Shown one piece after another: positions 18,328 through 25,306 of a DNA stretch of 64,000 nucleotides. The translations under genes and the position numbers were made by a program. The DNA comes from Lachnospiraceae bacterium. Lineage in GTDB: Bacteria > Bacillota > Clostridia > Lachnospirales > Lachnospiraceae. Within the stretch, counting starts at the first letter, position 1. Each line of letters starts with the position of its first letter. Under the pieces are notes generated by a model. That model worked only from the letters and a program-made list of their open reading frames with translations. It had not been told where the DNA came from and searched no databases. The stretch is taken from NCBI GenBank assembly GCA_021770785.1, contig JAETQH010000009.1, forward strand, positions 1 to 64,000, given 5' to 3'.

Positions 18328-18442
18328 TCTCTGTACCTCGTCTCTGCTGATTTTATTTCATTATATAGAATCAGGCAGTTTTTTGCAATCTTTTTAGCTG
18401 AGAATCTGATCGAAAATGATCCGGAGAAATTTTTTCTAAGGA

Positions 18443-18470
18443 ATTGCAGGTGAATTAATTCACCTGCAAT
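18443..18470. repeat. 28-bp perfect palindrome upstream of parAB (candidate centromere/operator)
   Basis: The 28 bases are self-complementary, with the core GTGAATTAATTCAC (18450-18463). The same core recurs at 18528-18541. Position between the divergent parA and LytTR genes fits a partition site. Confidence 0.7.
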
Positions 18471-18524
18471 GATTAAAAAATAATTAAATTCAAAGGAATA
18501 AGTGTCTGAGTTTTGGGTCAGAAT

Positions 18525-18544
18525 GAAGTGAATTAATTCACTTC
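18525..18544. repeat. 20-bp perfect palindrome sharing the same core
   Basis: GAAGTGAATTAATTCACTTC is fully self-complementary and contains the identical 14-bp core of the 18443 palindrome, 78 bp away (core to core), close to the same helical face at about 10.4 bp per turn. Confidence 0.7.
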
Positions 18545-18650
18545 TATTCTTGATGCGCACGGGAGCCGGAAAAAAATATGTACAATTATCATTTAGTACC
18601 TTATCCAGACTTTTCCATTTAAATGTGACCTGAATGAAAGCAAAGAAATC

Positions 18651-18678
18651 TTGCATTATGAAAAGTTCTGTGTATAAT
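18651..18678 (+). promoter_or_regulatory. Promoter of the LytTR regulator gene
   Basis: TTGCAT (18651-18656) and TATAAT (18673-18678) with a 16-bp spacer, about 80 bp upstream of the chosen start. The 18328-18650 interval otherwise holds only the two palindromes. Confidence 0.55.
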
Positions 18679-18759
18679 AAGAATATGATGGTCTCTCGCA
18701 ATATCAGGCACAGAGAGACGCAGGGAATTATTATGTGGTACAAAGGGAAGGGGACAGTC

Positions 18760-19470
18760 ATGTTCATCAGGGTGGCGATTGTAGAAGATGAGACAAAACT
18801 GCATGAATATTACGGAAAGCTGGTGGAAGCGTGGGGAAATGCCAGGAATGTCCGGCTCAACACCACATTTGTCGAGAGCTCGGAGGAATATCTGTTTAAG
18901 TTTGGCGGACAGAAAATATTTGATATCATATTTCTGGATGTCTGCATGAGAGACATGAATGGCATGGAACTGGCACATGAAATAAGAAAATCTGACCGGA
19001 ATGTACAGATTGTGTTTCTCACTGGGAAAACGGAGTATGTGTTTGAGGGATATGAGATCGGGGCGGTCAGATACCTGATCAAACCCGTTACAGAGTGTGA
19101 GCTGGTAAAAGTGCTGGACACATGTATGGAGAAGATCGGGAGCGGCAGGGAGGATTATATCGCAATAAAATACCATGGGGAAAATCTGAGGCTTTTAAGG
19201 AGCGAGATCCTGTCTGTAAAGGTTGACGGACATTATCTTAAGATGCAGACAGTAGACAGGACATATGAGTGGAAGGCAAGCCTTAAGGAGATCCTGCCAA
19301 AGCTTGATCCTGACAGGTTTGTCATGGCGAATCGGTCGGTTGTTGTAAATCTTGAATTTGTCAACAGGATTACCCGAGAGGAGTGCTTCCTTGAAAACGG
19401 GGAGTCGGTGGCGGTCAGCCGCGGTGCATACGGACCATTAAATGACGCGTTTATGAAATATTTTTTTTGA
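18760..19470 (+). CDS. LytTR-family response regulator
   Basis: 236-residue regulator of the AgrA/ComE class. The receiver domain has VAIVEDETK at its start, phospho-acceptor Asp in IIFLDVCMRDMNG, and LTGKTEYVFEGYEIGAVRYLIKP. The C-terminal LytTR domain (residues about 135-236) has LRSEILSVKVDGHYLKM and FVMANRSVVVNLEFV. The ATG at 18760 is preferred over earlier ones because AAGGGAAGGGG precedes it and the conserved fold begins there. It is followed within 33 bp by a GHKL kinase and then by an ABC exporter whose promoter region carries a tandem repeat suited to LytTR binding, so it probably switches on the exporter. Confidence 0.88.
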   Translation: MFIRVAIVEDETKLHEYYGKLVEAWGNARNVRLNTTFVESSEEYLFKFGGQKIFDIIFLDVCMRDMNGMELAHEIRKSDRNVQIVFLTGKTEYVFEGYEIGAVRYLIKPVTECELVKVLDTCMEKIGSGREDYIAIKYHGENLRLLRSEILSVKVDGHYLKMQTVDRTYEWKASLKEILPKLDPDRFVMANRSVVVNLEFVNRITREECFLENGESVAVSRGAYGPLNDAFMKYFF

Positions 19471-19502
19471 AGGACACAGCATGACCGGGAGGGAGGTGCA
19501 GG

Positions 19503-20153
19503 ATGTTTCATTTTGGGGACAGAAAATATCTGGATTATCAGGTGAAGGTGATGGCGAAACAGGTTGAGGAAGTAAATGATATCTATATGAAGATGCGGGG
19601 CTGGCGCCACGACTACCACAACCATCTCCAGAAGCTCAAAGCACACCTTGCCATGGGACAGATCGAGGAGGCGCAAAATTATCTGAATCAGCTTGAAGGA
19701 GATCTCGACGGCATTAATGTAAAGTACGCGACAGGCAATGTCAGCCTGGATGCCATACTGAACAGTAAGCTGAGCATCGCCGAAAGGGAAAAGATCCGTG
19801 TAAACTGCAAGGCTCAGATCGGGGAGAATCCGGCGATCGAGGACATAGACCTGTGCGTCATCATTGGAAATCTGATCGACAATGCGGTGGAATCCTGTCG
19901 AAAAATGTCCGCGGATGCGGATCGGTTCTTGCGGATCTATGTGAGTGTGTGCAGACAGCAGCTCTATATTGCCGTCACCAATTCCACCGGTGAGACAGTC
20001 AGGAAGCTCGACGCAGAGTATGTATCAACGAAACGCGGCGATCACGGACACGGCCTGAAACGCGTCGATCTCGTTGTTGAGAAGTACAATGGATATATCC
20101 GGCGCGCCAATGAGCCGGGGGTGTTTTCGACAGAGATCATGCTGCCGCTTTAG
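19503..20153 (+). CDS. Soluble GHKL sensor histidine kinase
   Basis: 216-residue kinase consisting only of a dimerisation helix pair and a GHKL ATPase domain, as in the catalytic end of AgrC/ComD kinases. The phospho-acceptor His lies in MRGWRHDYHNHLQKL near residue 38. N-box: VIIGNLIDNAVESC near 120. The ATP lid region is degenerate but GHGLKRVDLVV is clear. There is no membrane segment, unlike peptide-sensing AgrC proteins, so it must sense an internal signal or dock on another membrane protein, possibly the downstream exporter (inference). It is co-transcribed with the LytTR regulator. Confidence 0.85.
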   Translation: MFHFGDRKYLDYQVKVMAKQVEEVNDIYMKMRGWRHDYHNHLQKLKAHLAMGQIEEAQNYLNQLEGDLDGINVKYATGNVSLDAILNSKLSIAEREKIRVNCKAQIGENPAIEDIDLCVIIGNLIDNAVESCRKMSADADRFLRIYVSVCRQQLYIAVTNSTGETVRKLDAEYVSTKRGDHGHGLKRVDLVVEKYNGYIRRANEPGVFSTEIMLPL

Positions 20154-20191
20154 AAGCTGTAGGAAAATAACCGATGAAACGCCTTGGCAGG

Positions 20192-20223
20192 TTCGTGCAC
20201 GAAAAATTACAATTCGTGTACGA
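20192..20223 (+). promoter_or_regulatory. Tandem repeat operator, likely LytTR-regulator binding site
   Basis: TTCGTGCACGA (20192-20202) and TTCGTGTACGA (20213-20223) repeat at exactly 21 bp, two helical turns, as known for LytTR regulators. A TAAAAT element near 20250 may be the -10 of the exporter promoter. Confidence 0.6.
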
Positions 20224-20294
20224 TTTTTTTTTATTTTCGAAAGCATGGTAAAATAATAAATATAATCAATATTTCATATGACAGGAGAGAACGT

Positions 20295-22124
20295 ATGAAC
20301 GGAACAAAGTATACATTATTTGGCAATGTGCGGTATATTTATAAGATCCTGTATGGTGTGAAGCCCGTAATGAGACTTGCTGTGTACGGCTCGATATTTT
20401 TTTATCTGGCGCTGCGTGTGATCGGCACGGTCACGCTTGCCGCAGCCGTCGGGAGCATCACGGAAAAAGGAAGGACCAGTCATTATCTGATGGTGATGGC
20501 TGTCATGCTGGCGGTATACCTTGTATGTCAGATCGGGAGCCAGTACATCAAGGTGTGGAGTGATTATTATTATGAAACTACCCAGAACAAGGAATTTCTG
20601 ATGCAGCTCGTTCAGAAGAGCCTGCACGCTGATTATGTCAATGTGGAATCTCCCGCCCAGCAGCGCCTTATGACGAGGGCAACCCATGCTGTCAACCTGT
20701 ACAGGCAGGGGGTGAACCTGATGTACACCAACTATCCGCTGATCGTTGCCACGGCTGCAGGCATTGTGCTCTACTCCCTGACCATCTCTTTCTTTGACTG
20801 GCGGATCCTGGTCATCATCGTGATGATGTCTGTCGTAAGTTCGCTGCTGGAGGCGCGTTCCCGCAAGTACAGGGCGCAGACAATGGATGAGCAGTACCGG
20901 ATATGGGGCAGGTATTTCTATCTGAAACAGCAGACGATATCCGTGGAGAACGGCAAGGATATCCGCATATACAATATGGCTGACTGGTTCCGCTCGGGAT
21001 TTGACAGATTGGAAGGCAGAAACATCGTGCTGACGGCAGGGCAGTGCAGGCGTAAGTATGCGGTAAGTGTTTCCGATGCCCTTTTTGTTGCGGCGAGAGA
21101 TCTGCTGGCATATGCGATCCTGACTGCCGGGGTGTTAGACGGCTCCCTGAGTATAGCGGAGTTCACGCTGGGTCTTGGTGTCGTTGCCGGACTTGCCGAA
21201 TGGTTTGCCAACCTGCGTTATCACATCAGTTATCTGCTGGAGGGAAACCTGATGGTCTGTGAGTACCGCAAAATGATGGATTACCCGAATCAATTCCTGC
21301 GGGAAGAGGGCATGGGTATTCCCAGGGAGTGGTATGAGAAAATGCCAGTGGTCGAGTTTAAAAACGTGTCCTTCCGGTATGAGGAGGGGGAGGAGGACAT
21401 TCTCAAAGACATATCATTCTGCATTCAGCCCGGGGAGAAGATCGCGCTCGTGGGACACAACGGGGCAGGAAAGACCACACTTGTAAAGATGCTGTGCGGC
21501 TTCTACCATCCTACAGGCGGAGAGATCCTGATCGGCGGCCATTCCATAGAGACGCTGAATCTGGACGAGTATCACGATCTTCTGGCTGTCATCTTTCAGG
21601 ATATCAATATGATGCCGGTTTCTATCGCCAGCAATGTGTCGGGACGTATGGAGGAGGATACAGACATGGATCTGGTGCGCACATGCCTGCGCCGCGCGGG
21701 TTTATGGAAGGATATCGAAGCCCTCGAACGCAGGGAACTGACGAGCATGACCCAGACCTTCGATCCCGACGGGATCCAGTTGTCAGGAGGTATGATGCAG
21801 AAGCTCATGCTTGCCAGATGTCTGTATAAGGATGCGCCTTTGCTCGTGCTCGACGAGCCTACGGCCGCACTGGATCCGATCGCGGAAAATGACATGTATG
21901 AAGAGTATAAGGCGGCAACACGCAAAAAATCGGCGCTGTTCATCTCCCACAGACTCGCGAGCACAAAATTCTGCGACAAGATCCTCTTTCTCGAAAACGG
22001 CAGGATCCAGGAAACGGGCACACATGACGAACTGCTGGCAAAGAACGGAAAATACGCGGAGGTTTTTAAGGTGCAGAGCCAGTACTATCAGGAAGGAGAT
22101 GCAGACAGCCATGAAGAAGAATAA
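20295..22124 (+). CDS. ABC exporter half-transporter (TMD-NBD), subunit 1
   Basis: 609 residues: a six-helix membrane domain (about 1-330) then an ATPase domain. Walker A VGHNGAGKTTLVKML near residue 385, Q-loop AVIFQDINM, signature QLSGGMMQKLML (variant, where most have GGE/GQ), Walker B PLLVLDEPTAALDP, and switch His in FISHR. The ATG at 20295 is preceded by AGGAGAG. The gene overlaps the next exporter gene by 14 bp, so the two probably form a heterodimer. The LytTR/GHKL system and its operator just upstream suggest induction by that system. Substrate unknown: peptide, lipid or drug export are all possible, and no precursor peptide gene was found beside it. Confidence 0.88.
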   Translation: MNGTKYTLFGNVRYIYKILYGVKPVMRLAVYGSIFFYLALRVIGTVTLAAAVGSITEKGRTSHYLMVMAVMLAVYLVCQIGSQYIKVWSDYYYETTQNKEFLMQLVQKSLHADYVNVESPAQQRLMTRATHAVNLYRQGVNLMYTNYPLIVATAAGIVLYSLTISFFDWRILVIIVMMSVVSSLLEARSRKYRAQTMDEQYRIWGRYFYLKQQTISVENGKDIRIYNMADWFRSGFDRLEGRNIVLTAGQCRRKYAVSVSDALFVAARDLLAYAILTAGVLDGSLSIAEFTLGLGVVAGLAEWFANLRYHISYLLEGNLMVCEYRKMMDYPNQFLREEGMGIPREWYEKMPVVEFKNVSFRYEEGEEDILKDISFCIQPGEKIALVGHNGAGKTTLVKMLCGFYHPTGGEILIGGHSIETLNLDEYHDLLAVIFQDINMMPVSIASNVSGRMEEDTDMDLVRTCLRRAGLWKDIEALERRELTSMTQTFDPDGIQLSGGMMQKLMLARCLYKDAPLLVLDEPTAALDPIAENDMYEEYKAATRKKSALFISHRLASTKFCDKILFLENGRIQETGTHDELLAKNGKYAEVFKVQSQYYQEGDADSHEEE

Positions 22125-23964
22125 ATCCTTTTTTCAGTGTTTTCGGAAAAATATAGGAAATATACACAGTCTGTATCACCCGTTTATCCCGATCACCGTC
22201 CTGTATACGCTGACAAAACGCGCCCAGCCGTTTATCCCGATGATCCTGGGCGCGCGGATTGTCGATATGCTGGTGACGGGAGCGGACAGGGACGCGATCC
22301 TGACAGCCGCGTTTATCATGGTAGGAAGCCAGATGCTGGCAGCGCTGATCTGTAGTGCGATGCTAAAACTTCTGGATATGTGCTGGCAGATCGTGGAGCA
22401 CCGCAAATCCAGGGATATCGGCTTTAAGGCGATGAAACTGGACTATGATATTCTGGAACGCAACAGCACATTGGAGCTTATTGCGCAGGCAGACGACAAT
22501 ACGGACAAGATGGGGGGAATGTGTGAATATGTGCTCAAAACGATGGATCTGTTCGGTGCCATGTTCTCCTGCATTGGGGCGGTTGCTGCCATGGCAGGGC
22601 TTTTTATCGCCATGCCCCATCAGGGCACGGGCGTGGTGTATGGCTTCTTTGCATCCCCGGTCAGCTATTACCTGCTGCTTGGGATGCTGGTATTGACCAT
22701 CTATATCGGGAGCATGTGCGAGGCGAAACAGGGACGGATCCGCTACAACTGTGATCAGGTCGAGGTGAGGAGCGGACGGGTTTACTGGTTTTTCTTAAAC
22801 CTGATCAGTGACTATCCCAGGGGCAAGGATATCCGGATCTTCAAAATGTTCGACGTGATCTACAAGAAAGGCATGGCAGCCCGCGATGACATCGAAAGCG
22901 CCCAGAAGCAGGCGATCAGGGACGGGATGAAGGTCGGGGTATGGTCGGTGTTCGCACAGAATATCTTTACCGTGGCGGTGTATGCGTACGTGGGGATCAA
23001 GGCGATCTACGGCATGATCACGATCGGGGAAGTGACAAGATACATCAGCGCGATCACCCTGCTCCAGACACAGATCGGAGTTGTATTCTCGCTGTTCATC
23101 AACATTCACACACAGAATATCTATCTGGAGAGCTACAATGAACTGATGGAAGTCAGAAATCAAAAATACGACGGAACGCTTCCGGTGGAGAAGCGGTTTG
23201 ACAACGAGTATGAACTGGAGTTTAGAAATGTCAGCTTTCACTATCCAAACAATGACAGGATGGTGCTAAAGAATGTCTCCTTCTGCCTAAAGACAGGACA
23301 GAAATTAGCGATCGTAGGCGCCAACGGTGCCGGCAAGACCACTTTTATCAAGCTTCTGTGCAGGCTCTATGACCCTACGGAGGGGGCGGTCCTCCTAAAC
23401 GGCATCGACATCCGCAAATACGACTACGACGAATATATCCGCCTCTTTTCCATCGTGTTTCAGGATTACAGGATCTTCTCTTTCTCGGTGGCAGAAAACG
23501 TGGCGGCGGGTCCCGTATTTGACAGGGAGCGGGTGGTCAAAAGCCTTCAGGACGCCGGCATCTACGAGCGGGTCCTGAACATGAAAAACGGGATCGACTC
23601 GCGGCTTTTGAAGGATCAGCAGGACGGTGACGAGGAGGGGATCGAGATATCCGGCGGTGAAAAGCAGCGGATCGCGCTTGCCAGGGCGCTGTACCGCAAT
23701 GCACCGATGGTCATACTCGACGAGCCTACAAGCGCGCTGGATCCCATTGCCGAACAGGACATCTACACGCGTTTTAACGAAATGGTCGCGGAAAAGACCG
23801 CGGTGTTCATCTCGCACCGGATGAGTAGCTGCCGCTTCTGCGATGAGATCGTTGTGTTTGACGAAGGAGAGATCGTACAGAACGGGACCCACGAGGAGCT
23901 TGTGGCGCAGAAGGGAAGCGTTTACCACAGAATGTGGGAAGCGCAGGCGCAGTACTATGTTTAA
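22111..23964 (+). CDS. ABC exporter half-transporter (TMD-NBD), subunit 2
   Basis: 617 residues with the same architecture as its upstream partner: membrane domain with helices near residues 25-45, 60-80, 150-170, 190-210 and 285-325, then an ATPase with Walker A VGANGAGKTTFIKLL, Q-loop SIVFQDYRIF, canonical signature EISGGEKQRIAL, Walker B PMVILDEPTSALDP and FISHR. The ATG at 22111 has AAGGAGA at good distance and lies inside the end of the preceding gene. One partner has a non-canonical signature (SGGMMQ) and this one a canonical motif, as often seen in asymmetric heterodimeric exporters. A strong terminator follows. Confidence 0.88.
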   Translation: MKKNKSFFQCFRKNIGNIHSLYHPFIPITVLYTLTKRAQPFIPMILGARIVDMLVTGADRDAILTAAFIMVGSQMLAALICSAMLKLLDMCWQIVEHRKSRDIGFKAMKLDYDILERNSTLELIAQADDNTDKMGGMCEYVLKTMDLFGAMFSCIGAVAAMAGLFIAMPHQGTGVVYGFFASPVSYYLLLGMLVLTIYIGSMCEAKQGRIRYNCDQVEVRSGRVYWFFLNLISDYPRGKDIRIFKMFDVIYKKGMAARDDIESAQKQAIRDGMKVGVWSVFAQNIFTVAVYAYVGIKAIYGMITIGEVTRYISAITLLQTQIGVVFSLFINIHTQNIYLESYNELMEVRNQKYDGTLPVEKRFDNEYELEFRNVSFHYPNNDRMVLKNVSFCLKTGQKLAIVGANGAGKTTFIKLLCRLYDPTEGAVLLNGIDIRKYDYDEYIRLFSIVFQDYRIFSFSVAENVAAGPVFDRERVVKSLQDAGIYERVLNMKNGIDSRLLKDQQDGDEEGIEISGGEKQRIALARALYRNAPMVILDEPTSALDPIAEQDIYTRFNEMVAEKTAVFISHRMSSCRFCDEIVVFDEGEIVQNGTHEELVAQKGSVYHRMWEAQAQYYV

Positions 23965-23990
23965 CTGCCGGCGGCCGGTGAAGTGAAAAG

Positions 23991-24036
23991 ACCCTGAAGA
24001 ACAAGCCTTATGGCGACTGTTCTTCAGGGTTTTTTG
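23991..24036. terminator. Rho-independent terminator of the exporter operon
   Basis: Stem ACCCTGAAGAACA (23991-24003) pairs with TGTTCTTCAGGGT (24018-24030), followed by a T-run to 24035. The run of A/G on the other side may also serve convergent yqeY. Confidence 0.85.
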
Positions 24037-24043
24037 GAAGGGT

Positions 24044-24481
24044 TCACTGGCAGAGCCTGGCTACAACCTGATTGATCACGCTGCCATCCGCCTTGCCTTT
24101 TAATTCCGGCATGATCGTTTTCATGATCAGTCCTTTGTTTTTCTGTGCCGCAACATCCGCAAATTTTTCCGTGATAAAGGTCTCGATTTCCTCTGCGGAC
24201 ATCATTTTCGGCGCATATTCCTGAAAGATATCGTATCTTGCCTGATATTCCTGTCTCAGATCGGCCCTTGAGTCAGGACAGGTGTCAAGCTGTTCCTTGA
24301 CGGACTTGATCTCTTTCAGGATCACGCGGTCCACGATCTCCTCGCTGATGTTGTCACGGCAGCCCTCGTCGATCGCGACTTTCTTTGCCGCCGATACAAG
24401 GGCGGAGAGCGCGTCCTTTCTCACCTTGTCCCTGGCTTTCATCGCTGCCATCATGTCTTTTTGCAACTGTTCGAATCTCAT
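24044..24481 (-). CDS. yqeY: GatB/YqeY domain protein
   Basis: 145-residue YqeY-family protein, complete in length. The family resembles the tRNA-binding tail domain of the GatB amidotransferase subunit; its exact role is unsettled. Typical features are the N-terminal MRFEQLQKDMMAAMKARDKVRKDAL, ILKEIKSVKEQL, and the C-terminal KNKGLIMKTIMPELKGKADGS. GGAGGAGG precedes the ATG. It stands alone between the exporter terminator and the iron operon. This gene is normally chromosomal, which bears on whether the replicon is a chromid. Confidence 0.9.
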   Translation of the reverse strand: MRFEQLQKDMMAAMKARDKVRKDALSALVSAAKKVAIDEGCRDNISEEIVDRVILKEIKSVKEQLDTCPDSRADLRQEYQARYDIFQEYAPKMMSAEEIETFITEKFADVAAQKNKGLIMKTIMPELKGKADGSVINQVVARLCQ

Positions 24482-24653
24482 TCTGATCCTCCTCCCTGCT
24501 CGATTTGTTCTGGTACCTATTTTATATTAAATGCAGGTCTGATAAATGTCAATATACTTGAAGTATAACGATCTTGTCCTGACACAAAACGCAGGTACCG
24601 ATCGCTTTAAAATGATTGCGGTACTGCGATGAATATTTTGCACAAAAATACAA

Positions 24654-24669
24654 GTTAGTTTTACCTAAC
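24654..24669. promoter_or_regulatory. Candidate metal-regulator box upstream of feoA promoter
   Basis: GTTAGTTTTACCTAAC is an interrupted palindrome (GTTAG/CTAAC) resembling DtxR/IdeR-type boxes (TTAGG...CCTAA). It lies about 45 bp upstream of the feo -35 element. Confidence 0.5.
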
Positions 24670-24714
24670 ATATTGGTAAGTATGATGAAACTGCGGCTGG
24701 CGATAAAAATAACG

Positions 24715-24743
24715 TTGACAAAGATCCGGCGGAGTTTTATCAT
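24715..24743 (+). promoter_or_regulatory. Promoter of the feo operon
   Basis: TTGACA (24715-24720), a 17-bp spacer, then TATCAT (24738-24743). The intergenic region 24482-24825 holds this promoter and its flanking operator-like boxes; no gene was seen. Confidence 0.6.
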
Positions 24744-24786
24744 TATACTTGATTAGTGAATACTAACTTATATTTGGCATGCCAGG

Positions 24787-24800
24787 TTAGTTAAAACTAA
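24787..24800. promoter_or_regulatory. Second candidate metal-regulator box, between promoter and feoA
   Basis: TTAGTTAAAACTAA is palindromic except at its two central bases. An upstream ACTAAC at 24762 forms a wider inverted pair with GTTAGT at 24786-24791. Position downstream of the -10 fits iron-dependent repression. Confidence 0.5.
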
Positions 24801-24825
24801 TGCGAATCAAAAAGAAGGTGGATGC

Positions 24826-25038
24826 ATGATGCCGCTTACATTGGCAGTAGCAGGAGAGGAAAACAGGATCAGGAAGATCGGGGGAAAGCAGGAAGTCAGG
24901 GCACATCTGGAGAATCTCGGTTTTGTCGTGGGGAGTGCGGTTACGCTGATAAACGCGGTCGGAGGCAATGTTATCGTGAATGTGAAGGACTCCCGTATCG
25001 CTATCAGCAAAGAGATGGCGCAGAAGATCATGATCTGA
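24826..25038 (+). CDS. feoA: FeoA-family ferrous iron transport accessory protein (first copy)
   Basis: 70-residue SH3-like FeoA domain protein that supports FeoB. Visible pattern: RKIGGKQEVRAHLENLGFVVGSAVTLINAVGGNVIVNVKD, ending SRIAISKEMAQKIMI. AAGAAGGTGG precedes the ATGATG start. It is followed after 33 bp by a second FeoA and then FeoB. Two separate FeoA proteins ahead of FeoB is a common arrangement in Clostridia. Expression is probably repressed by iron through the boxes upstream. Confidence 0.88.
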   Translation: MMPLTLAVAGEENRIRKIGGKQEVRAHLENLGFVVGSAVTLINAVGGNVIVNVKDSRIAISKEMAQKIMI

Positions 25039-25071
25039 GCAAAATATTAGGAAAATCGGAGGAAGAAAGAG

Positions 25072-25293
25072 ATGAAAACGCTGAAGGGATCGAAAGTCGG
25101 TGATACCGTCCGGATTGTAAAACTCCACGGAGCGGGAGCGGTCAGGCGCCGGATCATGGACATGGGACTGACGAAGGGCGTGGATGTGCAGATCCGCAGG
25201 ACAGCGCCTTTGGGGGACCCGATCGAGGTGACTGTCCGCGGCTATGAACTTTCCATAAGGAAAGCGGATGCGGAAATGATCGAAGTTGAGTAG
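25072..25293 (+). CDS. feoA: FeoA-family ferrous iron transport accessory protein (second copy)
   Basis: 73-residue FeoA: GDTVRIVKLHGAGAVRRRIMDMGLTKGVDVQIRR, then APLGDPIEVTVRGYELSIRK, the canonical FeoA sequence and closer to the family norm than the first copy. GGAGGAAG precedes the ATG. It ends 13 bp before FeoB. FeoA proteins are cytoplasmic and thought to contact the FeoB G domain. Confidence 0.92.
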   Translation: MKTLKGSKVGDTVRIVKLHGAGAVRRRIMDMGLTKGVDVQIRRTAPLGDPIEVTVRGYELSIRKADAEMIEVE

Positions 25294-25306
25294 GAGGGGA
25301 GAAATA

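Noticed and set aside
24654-24800. Classical Fur box at feoA
   Set aside because: The half-sites are GTTAG/CTAAC-like and do not fit the GATAAT-based Fur consensus well.
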